Shown: piece after piece, positions 55,374 to 64,000 of the stretch
How positions within the stretch are numbered: position 1 is the stretch's first letter
Layout of the letters: every line of letters starts with the position of its first letter
Assembly: GCA_014529385.2 (NCBI GenBank)
Contig: CM043952.1
Coordinates: 158,997,557 to 159,061,556 of the forward strand
Origin: Adiantum capillus-veneris
Taxonomy: Eukaryota; Streptophyta; Polypodiopsida; Polypodiales; Pteridaceae
Length of the DNA stretch: 64,000 bases
Direction: 5' to 3'
Notes under the pieces: model-generated
The model's input: the letters and a program-made list of their open reading frames with translations, nothing else
The model's database searches: none
Told to the model about the DNA's origin: nothing
Made by a program: the position numbers and the translations under genes

Positions 55374-56333
55374 GTGTTAGCTGCTTAGCTAACAAGAGCC
55401 AAAGAAAGACCATTAAAGGGGATGCCACTCATTTTTAAATCCAACTGATTGTATTAAACCTCTTTGTGTTATTGAGAATCCCACAAAGTCCAAAGCCATT
55501 GTAATATTATTGATTGCCAATGAGTCTAAAGTAATTGAGGGCCTCTAAGTTTGTAATCGTATGCAGTTTTAAAGCTTTGTAATGAGTCCAAATAGCTAGG
55601 AATCCATTCTTTGAACCTTGGCTAAGGTATAAAAGCCAACTTTTGTAATTAAAAACCTAAGTTTTTGGATAATGAAAGTAAGCCTTTGCTGCAGAAGCTC
55701 AATGTGAGTCTACTGTTTTTTTCAATTCCTTGTGTCTCTCTTATACACTCTTGCATTGCTATTCCGAGCATGCCAACACGTTCACAGGTGAAAGCTCTTC
55801 CATTTAATGTAAGTTTCTTGCGCGATGAAAGTGTGTTTTTAGTCATGCTATCTACGAGCTGTTTTTGCTTCCTACGCACAATGCACGCATCAAAATTGGT
55901 TTTTGACCTTAGGAATAGGTAGAGCACGTCTAGAAGAAGCTGTAGAGTGCTTCGGGTGCCAAAATTGACTGACCTAAAATAGGTTGATTATCTTATGCAA
56001 AAAAAAAAATAGTGCCAAAAATGACATTTGAGTACACGAGAGCATTAAGGATACTTTGCTCATACTAGGCGTAAAGTTTTGTTGCATTTAGAGACTCGTA
56101 GATATGCCAAATCATCAGATCAAGCTTGGGTAAGGAATGTAACTTTTGATGTTTGACACACATTTGAGACTAAGATAGGTAGGAGCAACTTAGACTTGGG
56201 TTTTTTGAGCGATTAGCTATCTCTTGTAGCCTCCACGCACTAGTTGGGTCAGCTACACCCCACGATTGACAATATTTATGTATGTGGTTCTCACTTTGCT
56301 AGCATCGGTATGGTGAGGCTTGGCAACCGGCCA
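55374..56333 (+). repeat. 5' LTR of gypsy-type element (plus strand)
   Basis: Starts TGTTAGCTGCTTAGC and ends ACCGGCCA. Homologous to the minus-strand LTR at 45354-46262. TATAAAA lies at 55628-55634 in 'AAGGTATAAAAGCCAAC'. The left end is inferred from the TGTTAG start shared with the other LTR. Confidence 0.65.
55628..55634 (+). promoter_or_regulatory. TATA box of gypsy LTR
   Basis: TATAAAA conserved between both LTR copies of this family. Confidence 0.6.
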
Positions 56334-56339
56334 ATATTT

Positions 56340-56360
56340 TGGCACCATTGTGATAGGGAC
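56340..56360 (+). other. primer-binding site, Athila/Tat-like
   Basis: TGGCACCATTGTGATAGGGAC begins six bases after the LTR. It resembles the tRNA-Asp-type site TGGCGCCGTTGCCGGGGAC used by many Athila/Tat gypsy elements, with several mismatches. Confidence 0.55.
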
Positions 56361-56981
56361 GAGGCAACCTAGACTAGAGAAAAACCCAAAGCATTTACTT
56401 GAATTTCCATTACTTCCTCTAGTTTTGGCTAGAGCAACACATTTTTTTACTTTATCACAGTTGAGAGGTGCTTGAGCGTAGAGATACTCGGTAAGAACCT
56501 CGGGAGATTTACTTTAGTGGGATTGATTAGATAGAGGGTCCTTGAGACAAGCTAGTGGTCAGTAAGGGAATCACCTAAGTAGAGAGTGGGGATTTTAGAC
56601 TAAAGGTTGAACTTTTTACTTTCAGTACTCTTTTTTCATGTTCAGTAGGAGTAGGGTAAGTAGAAAACCATCGACGGGATCACATCTCATATAAGATGCA
56701 TTGAAGAAAACCAAAAAATTGTCAAATCTATCTTCTTGGGGGGTTCACCTTTCAGTACCCCCTTATATAACGTGCATTCGTGGAGTATTAAAAAAAACCC
56801 TCTTTTAACACGTCTGAATGAATAAAACGACCCCTTATTTTAGGATTTTTTTTCCAAAATTGAATATAAAAACCCCTCATTTTAATGTATCTCCGTTACA
56901 TTGCCTAAATTTTTTGCATTTTAAAACCCCTCCTTCGAAATCACGTTATACATTAACATGCATACATACTTCACCCCCCCG

Positions 56982-57011
56982 AGTCTATCTTAGGCTCCCC
57001 TAAGATAGACT
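56982..57011. repeat. perfect 13-bp hairpin
   Basis: AGTCTATCTTAGG, a 4-base loop CTCC, then CCTAAGATAGACT; no mismatch. Confidence 0.9.
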
Positions 57012-57280
57012 AGGGGTTTTTGAGACTGAAATTGAGAAATTGAACTTGCAGGGTGGTAGACCAACTTTAGTCGACTACTCCCTTTGATTTTGGAAACATT
57101 TTGATAACAAAAACACTTGGTCAAGCCCAAAATTGGAAAAGAACATAGACTTCAGAGAAAATCGACATGGAAAAGTCAAAGCATGCTAAAACTTGAAACT
57201 AGGGTGTGGACAAACCCTAAAACATGTGGGAAAATCAATCTGTGAAGTAAAAGGTAAAAGATGTCAAAACCTGGTATAGT

Positions 57281-57308
57281 TTTATCTTAGGTGTACCGAA
57301 GATAAAAT
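57281..57308. repeat. hairpin, second of four
   Basis: TTTTATCTTAGG...AAGATAAAA: 9-bp outer stem perfect, with a partly paired centre (GGTGTACC). Coordinates within a few bases. Confidence 0.75.
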
Positions 57309-57568
57309 TCTCTCTGGAGTGGGTATTTTGTCAAAATATGAACTCACAGGGTCTACTTAGATCATAATCATGGGCAAGTTTCATCAAATTTGGAGCTATG
57401 AAAGGGTAAAAACATTGAAAAAATTTAAAATAACCAAGCTACAAGATAAAAAACAGTGAAAAAACATTGGTGAATTGTCCAAACATTGTGAAACTCATTG
57501 TACAAGCTTGAAATCACATGTAGAATCCAACCCAAGTCACATTGGCCAAAAATATGTTGAAATAGAGA

Positions 57569-57597
57569 AGATTTATCTTAGGCACGTCAAAGATAAA
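57569..57597. repeat. hairpin, third of four
   Basis: ATTTATCTT ... AAGATAAAT with centre AGGCACGTCA. Confidence 0.75.
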
Positions 57598-57706
57598 TCT
57601 CTCATCGAAAAAGCAATTTTGTCATTTAGAAACCAGGATTGACTTTGAAAAGCTATGGAGACTCCAATTGTGTGATAAAAGTCTACCCCACAGATAGGTG
57701 CAGACA

Positions 57707-57722
57707 TCTTAGGCATGCCTAA
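57707..57722. repeat. palindrome, fourth of four
   Basis: CTTAGGCATGCCTAAG, perfect 16-bp palindrome sharing the CTTAGG core. Confidence 0.8.
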
Positions 57723-58123
57723 GTTAAAACTCAGCAAAATTTCACACTTTTTGCACATAGGGTGTATCGAGCACTGGAAAAAGAACTTTGTATATTTTGT
57801 GACTTAGGATTGAAAAATTGTGGAATCACATACGACTTTAAGTGTTTTTGTGCAAGGAATTGGGACTTTGTGAAGGATAGAAGAGAAAACATCAAAAGCA
57901 TTGCGTTTGAAATCAAAGACAACCTTCCAGATTTGAAGGATCATGCCAATTAAGTTGTGTGAGTCTATGTATGAACCTAATATCTGGTAGAGTTTTGGAA
58001 AACTTGATTGACTTAGGAGAGAATAGGAGTAGAGAATCCACAGAAGAGAGAATAAATCAAGGAAGACCATTAGAAACTATCGCAGAAGGAGTGCCAGACA
58101 CTTATTCTGATTTAAGCTAGGAT

Positions 58124-58336
58124 ATGTCTTCTTTTTCAACTCAATCAGGAACGGAGACCTCTCTCAAGTTCAAGCACATCTTGACTTTTTTCAAGATCAA
58201 CAAGTACAAAGCCCATATTTATTTGGACCCAAATGAGGAGCTTTTAGTGAGGATAGACAGCCATACCATTGATCTTGAAGAGGAGATCAGGACAAAAAAA
58301 CAAGATGACCTTTATGTAGACCGAAATGGAGTATAG
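58124..58336 (+). pseudogene. short frame upstream of gag in gypsy element
   Basis: Seventy codons: MSSFSTQSGTETSLKFKHIL, then 'KINKYKAHIYLDPNEELLVR', 'IDSHTIDLEEEIRTKKQDDL'. I do not recognise it. After its stop, similar-looking coding sequence continues (58425-58510, 'LELEGYELIDAKPLTLITQD') but is disrupted by a 91-bp tandem duplication. An extra ORF before gag is known from Ogre-type elements, so it may be real. Confidence 0.4.
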
Positions 58337-58490
58337 TATCACAAGATACAAGACCATGATCTGTGGATAAATGGGGATTAGAGGTTGATACTTTATACTA
58401 GATAAGGCTGTAAAGGAGGGACCTTTGGTGTTAGAATTAGAAGGGTATGAGTTGATAGATGCTAAACCATTGACACTGATAACCCAAGAC

Positions 58491-58672
58491 TGGGAAGAAA
58501 AAAATATGACGGATTTGGTATGGGCGACTACCCATGGAAGATTCAGACAACTGACACCCTTGAAAATTTGGAGTTTATTGCTGGGAAGAAAAAAATATGA
58601 CGGATTTGGTACGGACTATCCATGCAAGATTCAGACAGCTGATACCCTTGAAAATTGTGTACATTTTCAAAT
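58491..58672. repeat. 91-bp tandem duplication
   Basis: 'TGGGAAGAAAAAAATATGACGG' starts at 58491 and again at 58582, followed both times by 'ATTCAGACA.CTGA.ACCCTTGAAAAT'. The length shifts the frame. Confidence 0.85.
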
Positions 58673-58859
58673 CCAAGGAAAAAGGATTGGCAGAACTTCT
58701 TGCTTACCTCTTTAGGGATTGTTACAACAATAATTTTGTCATGATGACTTTGAAAGAGATTGAACAAACTAAGTACCAAGGACACTCAATCCGTGAAGTG
58801 ATCATGGAAACCGTACATGACATCGATCGGGATGTGGATCCAAATGCTAGAACTTAAGA

Positions 58860-59509
58860 TAGTATGGCCAATCAAAGAGGAAGTGCAGCAAGGAGTAGCC
58901 ACCTTAATGATACCAACAAGGAAAGAAAGGGAAAACCCACCTATAATAGGGGAGGAATGACTGACATGAGGACGGGAAGGTTTCCACATAAGTCACGCAT
59001 ACCAAACAGCTAGTTCGAGGAATTAATCGGAGAAACACTGGGTAGAAGGGAGACATCGGGTGCTAAACACAATCGTAGAGTTAACCAGTATATTTCCAAA
59101 AGTGGGTTTAAAAATATAGCGGGTCGGGGGATCCATATGACTATTTGGCTAGCTTCAGATAGGTTTTGAGAGCTGAGTGCATAATCGATTTCCATACACA
59201 GTTTGAGGGATTTGGGATGATCTTGGAGGGCAAAGCTTTGACTTGGTTCTAGACCATACCTCCCAGATCAATAACTAAGTTGCTAACTTTGGCCATGAGA
59301 TTTGTTGCTAATTGTTCTAAAATGGAAATAAAGCATAGTACGGTGGCACAAATCTATATTTTCAAACAAAAACAAGGAGAAACTATCAAAGATAGCGTGA
59401 GTCAAATGAGGCAGTACATAGACAGATGCCTAGAGTTGGAGACTCCAACCAAGGAAAGACTAGTCTCATTGATTTTAGAGGGGCTATTAAAGAAAGATTT
59501 GCATGCTAT
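58860..59509 (+). pseudogene. gypsy-type gag, N-terminal part
   Basis: Frames near 59180-59509 read 'LEGKALTWF', then 'IPPRSITKLLTLAMRFVANC', 'IYIFKQKQGETIKDSVSQMR', 'QYIDRCLELETPTKERLVSL', 'EGLLKKDLHAI'. This is the plant retrotransposon gag pattern (W-F...F...QKQGE-l...F...GL). The first part (58860-59180) is decayed. The frame is interrupted after 'DLHAI' by the element at 59510 and resumes in frame at 62332. Confidence 0.8.
59505..59509. repeat. target-site duplication GCTAT (left)
   Basis: Matches 62327-62331. Removing the insert gives a continuous gag frame '..KDLHAILYNKKHMTW..'. Confidence 0.95.
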
Positions 59510-59825
59510 TGTTGAGATAGGCATGGGACATCCCTCTACACCTCATTTGAGTTGATGTTGACACCTTAGTGTATTTGCTGTAAACACAAGAATAAGCCAT
59601 GTACAGGCATTTGTGCCAGCCGTGTAATATCAAGGCCCTATATAAATCCTTGTGCTGTACATATAATATATGCTATGCAATATGATGCTTTAATATTGTG
59701 TGTATCTCTACTTTTCACTTAAGTGGTGGAATACACTTTATTGTGTGTGTAAAGTTCACTGTGTAGCAATGGAACCATTTACTTTCAAGCCTCCTTGAGC
59801 TCATCTCCCTCCTCGCATCCCAACA
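59510..59825 (+). repeat. 5' LTR, 316 bp
   Basis: TATATAAA at about 59639. Aligns without gaps to 62011-62326. Confidence 0.95.
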
Positions 59826-59827
59826 AC

Positions 59828-59839
59828 TGGTATCAGAGC
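59828..59839 (+). other. primer-binding site, initiator tRNA-Met
   Basis: TGGTATCAGAGC, two bases after the LTR; an exact match to the usual plant copia site. Confidence 0.95.
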
Positions 59840-60921
59840 CAGTTAGCACTATCACTAGATTAGCAATCTCATGCACATTTTATAGATATCCAATTTGCGC
59901 ACTCTTGACCAATTACACAGTCGATTAGAAGCTGATTAAGAGCCAAAAACAGTATTTAATCGACTGAAATCAGCTCACTCGTGCGGAATCAAGTCGATCG
60001 GAAGCTGGCGATCTTCTTTTCTCAAAAGGGCACTTCATTTTGCAGCTCCTAAATCAAGCAACGGAGTGCTTTTGAGCATCACAATTGAATCGACGGTTTC
60101 TGCTTCTGCTTGTTCAACCTTTTTGCACACAGTGTCGAAAAACAAGAAGTCGAAGGCTTCTCTTGAAATCGACGGCTCAGATCATCCCGAGGCTTCTAAC
60201 TCGATTCTCCACCTCATCTCGATCGGCCTTCACAAATGGTTTCGCCTTTGCTAGTGCCCTCCATCTGTGGAGCTTGATCGAGCTTCAGCGCCATTAGGAT
60301 TTGCCCATCTAGTGGACGGTTCTGCTCACTTCTGTGCCAACCTCGTCATTCTCTGTGAAGCTTTTCATTCACTTTTTTGGTTTTACATTAGCCTCTTAAA
60401 GATTACTTTAACTTCATTTAAAAACCTAAAAAATGAAAAGGTGCTCAAGTTGTTTTAGTCCCGGCTCTGCTTCACTCTCAAGCCACACAAGAAATTGGCT
60501 TCGTCTTCCCGGCTCGACTTCCCGTCTTTCCGTGGCTCGGCTTCACTCTCAAGCCACACAAGAAATTGTCTTCGTCTTCCCGGCTCGGCTTCCCGTCTTC
60601 CCGGCTCGGCTCATCAAATTCAAGGCTCGACTTCAATTTCTTAAACGACGCCACTCGAAGCATCAAATTTATATGGTAATTTTTCATTGACTTGCGGACC
60701 GTTCAAGAGCCCACCGTTGCAAATTAATTTTGTCTACACACGACGGTATTCTTTTCTTTTAACCACAAATTGAAGAGGAGCTTCACACAAGTGAAGAGTG
60801 ACTTCACCTATTGGTCAAAATATCCGTGTTGTGTATTTTTTATTTGGGCAAGACACTGCCGTAGAGAGAGTCTCTCTGCTGGTAAGACCGAGGCCCTCTG
60901 CATTTGGAATCACTTTGCATC
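59840..60921 (+). other. leader of gag-only element with 71-bp tandem duplication
   Basis: Long untranslated leader. 'CTTCACTCTCAAGCCACACA' occurs at 60470 and 60541 within a GGCTCGGCTTCCCGTC-rich tract. Several short upstream ATGs are present but none looks coding. Confidence 0.6.
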
Positions 60922-61821
60922 ATGGGAGAGAAAGGGATTGAAAAATTCAATGGAGACGGTTTCCACACTTGGCAGACCAAGCTGCGAGGATACCTTATGA
61001 AAAAGCAACTATGGTCTGTTGTAAAACCGAGAATAAGTGAACCATCCACTTCTACTGAAGGCACTCTCACTAGGGCTCAAATTGCACAAGCACAAGCTAA
61101 AGATGAGCAAGCACTAGGCATAATTATCACATCACTCCACGATAATTATGTGCACTTTACAGATAGCTGCACCACTGCAATCCAAGCATGGGATATTCTG
61201 GAACATAATTTTGGTGCTAAACAAAAGCAAAATAAGATTAGCTTAAAGAAAAACCTCTACAAACTTACTATGCTCCAAGGGGAGGATGTTTCAAGCCTCG
61301 TTAACAGACTAATGAGCATACTCACGCAGCTCACTTACATTCAGTGCCAAGTCCCGGAAGAAGATCAAGTCGCTGTGCTGCTAAGTGCTCTACCTGAAAG
61401 TTTTGACAATATAGTAACAGTCTTAGAGCAAAAGGAACCCATTCCTTCTCTGCAATATGTTACAGGGGCAATCCATGAAGAAGAAAAGAAAAATAAGAAG
61501 AAATCTGAATCAGTGGGAGGAGCTTATTTCACATCATCATCATCATCATCATCTAGGGCGTCATCATCATCACCTAGATTAAATAACAAAAAGTGTTATG
61601 AATGTGGCAAACCTGGACACTTCTCCAAGGACTGCTACAAGAACAAATATTGTAGCAATTGCGGCATCAAAGGTCATCCACCATCAAAATGCCAAGGAAG
61701 CAACAAAAATAGAGTCAATCTTGCAAAAGAAAAGGACGAAGATACAGCTGAACAGGAAGAGAATTGTCTCCATGTGTGTGCTGCCCCCAACTACTTTTGC
61801 GAATATACTGATGTACTGTAA
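60922..61821 (+). CDS. copia-type Gag with two CCHC knuckles
   Basis: 299 residues, starting MGEKGIEKFNGDGFHTWQTK (the ATG at 60922 fits the family start; the frame is open slightly upstream without another ATG). UBN2-type gag domain: 'LRGYLMKKQLWSVVKP', 'IIITSLHDNYVHFTDSC', 'AWDILEHNFGAKQKQNK', 'LVNRLMSILTQLTYIQ', 'VAVLLSALPESFDNIV'. A serine-rich linker, then CYECGKPGHFSKDC and a second knuckle CSNCGIKGHPPSKC. It ends 60 residues later where copia gag-pol would run into protease, but a stop follows. Packages element RNA. Frame intact. Confidence 0.93.
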   Translation: MGEKGIEKFNGDGFHTWQTKLRGYLMKKQLWSVVKPRISEPSTSTEGTLTRAQIAQAQAKDEQALGIIITSLHDNYVHFTDSCTTAIQAWDILEHNFGAKQKQNKISLKKNLYKLTMLQGEDVSSLVNRLMSILTQLTYIQCQVPEEDQVAVLLSALPESFDNIVTVLEQKEPIPSLQYVTGAIHEEEKKNKKKSESVGGAYFTSSSSSSSRASSSSPRLNNKKCYECGKPGHFSKDCYKNKYCSNCGIKGHPPSKCQGSNKNRVNLAKEKDEDTAEQEENCLHVCAAPNYFCEYTDVL

Positions 61822-61999
61822 AATGGATAGTCTTCCACCTTTTCTGTTTAAGGGGAGGACTTCTTAGTCTGTGTGACACCATGTAATGAGACCACTCAGT
61901 CTATGTAACTATAGTCTGTGCGACTACCTCGGTCTGTGTGACCATTAGCCTGTGTGGCCTTAGGTCTCGATTCAGCTTCTTTCAGTATAGTCCATGCCT

Positions 62000-62010
62000 A
62001 AGGGGAGGAT
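62000..62010 (+). other. polypurine tract of TR-GAG-like element
   Basis: AAGGGGAGGAT abuts the 3' LTR. 'AAGGGGAGGA' also occurs at about 61850-61860, about 160 bp upstream. Confidence 0.85.
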
Positions 62011-62326
62011 TGTTGAGATAGGCATATGACATCCCTCTACACCTCATTTGAGTTGATGTTGACACCTTAGTGTATTTGCTGTAAACACAAGAATAAGCCA
62101 TGTATAGGCATTTGTGCCAGCCGTGTAATATCAAGGCCCTATATAAAGCCTTGTGTTGTACATATAATATATGCTATGCAATATGATGCTTTAATATTGT
62201 GTGTATCTCTACTTTTCACTTAAGTGGTGGAATACACTCTATTGTGTGTGTAAAGTTCATTGTGTAGCAATGGAACCATTTACTTTCAAGCCTCCTTGAG
62301 CTCATCTCCCTCCCCGCATCCCAACA
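62011..62326 (+). repeat. 3' LTR, 316 bp
   Basis: TGTTGAG...CCAACA, followed by GCTAT. Confidence 0.95.
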
Positions 62327-63245
62327 GCTATTTTGTACAACAAAAAACACATGACTTGGGAAGCATGTAGTCTAGATGCGATTGACTTGAATGATAATTG
62401 CGAGATCTTTAATGAGGAAATCAAAGCTAAAGATACGCAAAGCAAGAAAAACACATCCATTGTGCCAGCACAAGCAGGATCAACTGATGCACCTCCTGCC
62501 AATGCGATAGAGGACATGCTCAAATGCATGAACGACATAATGATCAACATGCAAAGGATGCCGATGCAAGGCCTAGTGCAGGAACCAAATTAGGGACAAC
62601 CTATGGGGTAAAAAAGCAAGTTAAAATGATGCGTCATTGAAGAAAAATGGACAAATCATGAGACAAACAAGTGTTGCTACTACATGCCAAAATATGATGG
62701 AAATGTCTAGTATGTGCCAATGAGGCCACAGGGAAAACCCATGTGTAGATACCTGCCAAATTTGGCACCCATGCAAAGATCACCATGAATGTGAGGGACC
62801 ATAATCAATATTGGGTCAAAAACCTCCACTTCCAGGGAATAGATCTATATCGATCAAGTACATGGTATCTGAGGAACATGCATCAGTACCCGTCACTCCA
62901 TATCTTGAGGCTAATCTAATAACAATGGGGATAGAAGAAGAGTGGTATAACCAACCTACTCCAGTCCCTATGGAGCCAATGTGTCAAGCACCCACTGATA
63001 CAACACCGATTTACTTTATTGCAAAGCAGGGGGCAGGACCACCTATGGTCAAGCCAATGCCCAAACCAAAAAATGAAAATTATCATAACTGTGGAGCGTA
63101 TGACCATTGTTGGATAAGAATGTGAGACCTATAGAGGCACATTGTGGAAAATACGGATGCAAGGACACTTTCATGAAGACTGCCCTATGAATCCGGCAAA
63201 CAGAGGGAAAAATGCCTTAAACTTTAGTTCAAGTGGTTCCAAGTA
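62327..63245 (+). pseudogene. gypsy-type gag, C-terminal part with zinc-knuckle remnant
   Basis: Continues the gag of 58860-59509: 'LYNKKHMTWEACSLDAIDLN', 'CEIFNEEIKAKDTQSKKN', 'MLKCMNDIMINMQRMPMQGL', a stop at about 62591, then 62811-63125 with 'PKPKNENYHNCGAYDHC' and, frame-shifted, 'GHFHEDCPMNPANRG', which look like a broken CCHC region. No protease or RT is visible before the window continues into non-coding sequence. Confidence 0.7.
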
Positions 63246-64000
63246 GGTAATCAAAAGGGGAACCGATAATTCCTATTCAAGTGATGAATAGATGTAAGGT
63301 TTACAGTTTTTGAAACCTTAAAGATTGTATAAAGCTTAATTCAACTGATATGATTAATGAAAAATCAATGTAGAATAGTCCGACAACGACAAATATTGGT
63401 ATTTTGAAATCTTAAGCATAGCAAACCTCGGGCTATAAATTTTCAGATTTAAATTCGGACAAAAACTGACCCCACTAGTCCTTCTGGAAGATTCAATATA
63501 AATTAAATTATTAAGAAAAATTGAAGGGTTGCAGTAATCATTTAAGCATAGACTTTAATAAAGGCCTCACAGATATTTACAAGATATTTACCAATTAAGC
63601 AAAAATAGGTCAAAATATAGCAGAATTGATATTTTAAAAGCTGGCAAGTAATGGGAGGGTCATCATTGACCTACCAGGGACTCATTTAGCAGCAGGGGGT
63701 GTTTTTGGAGTTGCAGGGCTTCTTGGGAGTCAAGTTACTGCCATTTTCCAGCGTGTGAGTGCCCAGAAACCTATAAATATGACCCTTGCTTCACAATTTC
63801 AGACAGACTCGGAGCCTTGGCACACTCTCTCTCATCTAGAGAGACCGCTTTGAAAAAATCACTAGAGATTAAGCTCTAGTTGATTAACTTAAACGGTAAT
63901 TAGTCTAATCCTTCTTAATTAGCAAGGCTAGATTAATCTATTTTCTTAATAAATTAAAGATTAGGCCTATGTATACTCATAAATCCTCTCTTAATTAAAT
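63246..64000 (+). other. A/T-rich with possible promoter-like segment
   Basis: No gene. 'CCTATAAATATGAC' at about 63771-63784, followed by 'TTCACAATTTCAGACAGACTCGG' and a (CT)n tract, resembles an LTR or gene promoter, but no partner repeat lies in the window. Confidence 0.35.

Larger units (their letters stand above)
56361..58123 (+). other. long leader of gypsy element with recurrent hairpins
   Basis: No coding frame. It contains four hairpins built on TATCTTAGG/CCTAAGATA (56982-57722). The stretch 56795-56940 resembles 905-1070. Confidence 0.55.
59510..62326 (+). mobile_element. compact gag-only copia-type LTR element (TR-GAG-like)
   Basis: 2.8 kb: two 316-bp LTRs (TGTTGAG...CCAACA) with about eight substitutions between them, TSD GCTAT, an exact initiator tRNA-Met primer site, a polypurine tract and one gag frame with two zinc knuckles. 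There is no protease, integrase or RT. This fits the terminal-repeat retrotransposon with GAG class described in plants; it needs pol from a copia helper. Inserted in the gag of a gypsy-type element. Confidence 0.95.

Noticed and set aside
59280-59555. Gag frame ending ..IGMGHPSTPHLS
   Set aside because: Its last residues come from the LTR of the inserted element; the real gag continues at 62332.

Overview
This window looks like nuclear DNA from a land plant with a large, repeat-rich genome. The evidence is nested LTR retrotransposons whose primer sites match plant initiator tRNA-Met, a plant L1-type LINE, short GT-AG introns, and many (CT)n/(GA)n microsatellites. Remnants of a Penelope-like retroelement and of a transposase-like family better known to me from animals and seed-free plants hint at a fern, lycophyte or gymnosperm, but I cannot fix the taxon. 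No tRNA, rRNA, CRISPR or ordinary housekeeping gene array is visible.

Region 1 (1-17.4 kb). After a decayed Ty3/gypsy RT fragment comes a tandem segmental duplication. Each copy has an LTR-like segment, diverged ~650-bp repeat units with a (CT)n tract, then an ornithine decarboxylase (ODC) gene on the minus strand. Copy A has lost exon 1 at the duplication junction (about 9690) and is split by a complete Ty1/copia element (3929-9527, TSD ATTGG, one open 1293-residue gag-pol frame). Copy B (15819-17390) keeps both exons and its catalytic motifs but has two in-frame TAG codons. A 5'-truncated LINE (10944-14768) sits in its downstream repeats.

Region 2 (17.4-22.6 kb) is gene-free apart from microsatellites and the first copy of a ~1.5-kb dispersed repeat. 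The second copy lies at 43.8-45.4 kb.

Region 3 (about 23.1-38.8 kb) is the most unusual part. It holds a decayed four-gene cluster: two unrecognised spliced genes on the plus strand (23163-24496 and 24732-26223), then on the minus strand a histone H3-like gene (28242-27378) and a large multi-exon transposase-like gene (38788-28386). Two large imperfect palindromes (26470-26725 and 26829-27154) lie between the convergent gene pairs. The histone-like gene begins exactly with the H3 N-terminus and ends in a full H3 fold. I suggest the cluster is one large DNA transposon carrying a captured H3, but no terminal inverted repeats were identified. The transposase-like gene is split by a non-autonomous LTR element (29112-31623, TSD CCTAC) and by a very young gag-only LTR element (33429-38335, TSD ACGC, LTRs with no difference seen).

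Region 4 (39-49.8 kb) has a Penelope-like RT pseudogene, the second dispersed repeat, and the 3' end of a minus-strand LTR element carrying unrecognised coiled-coil frames.

Region 5 (49.8-64 kb) has a copia gag relic, a pair of LTRs in inverted orientation around about 1 kb, and a plus-strand gypsy-type element (5' LTR 55374-56333) with a hairpin-rich leader and a decayed gag. That gag is interrupted by a 2.8-kb gag-only copia-type element (59510-62326, TSD GCTAT). The second half of the window is essentially layered transposon insertions, and several empty sites can be read directly because removing the insert restores an open frame.
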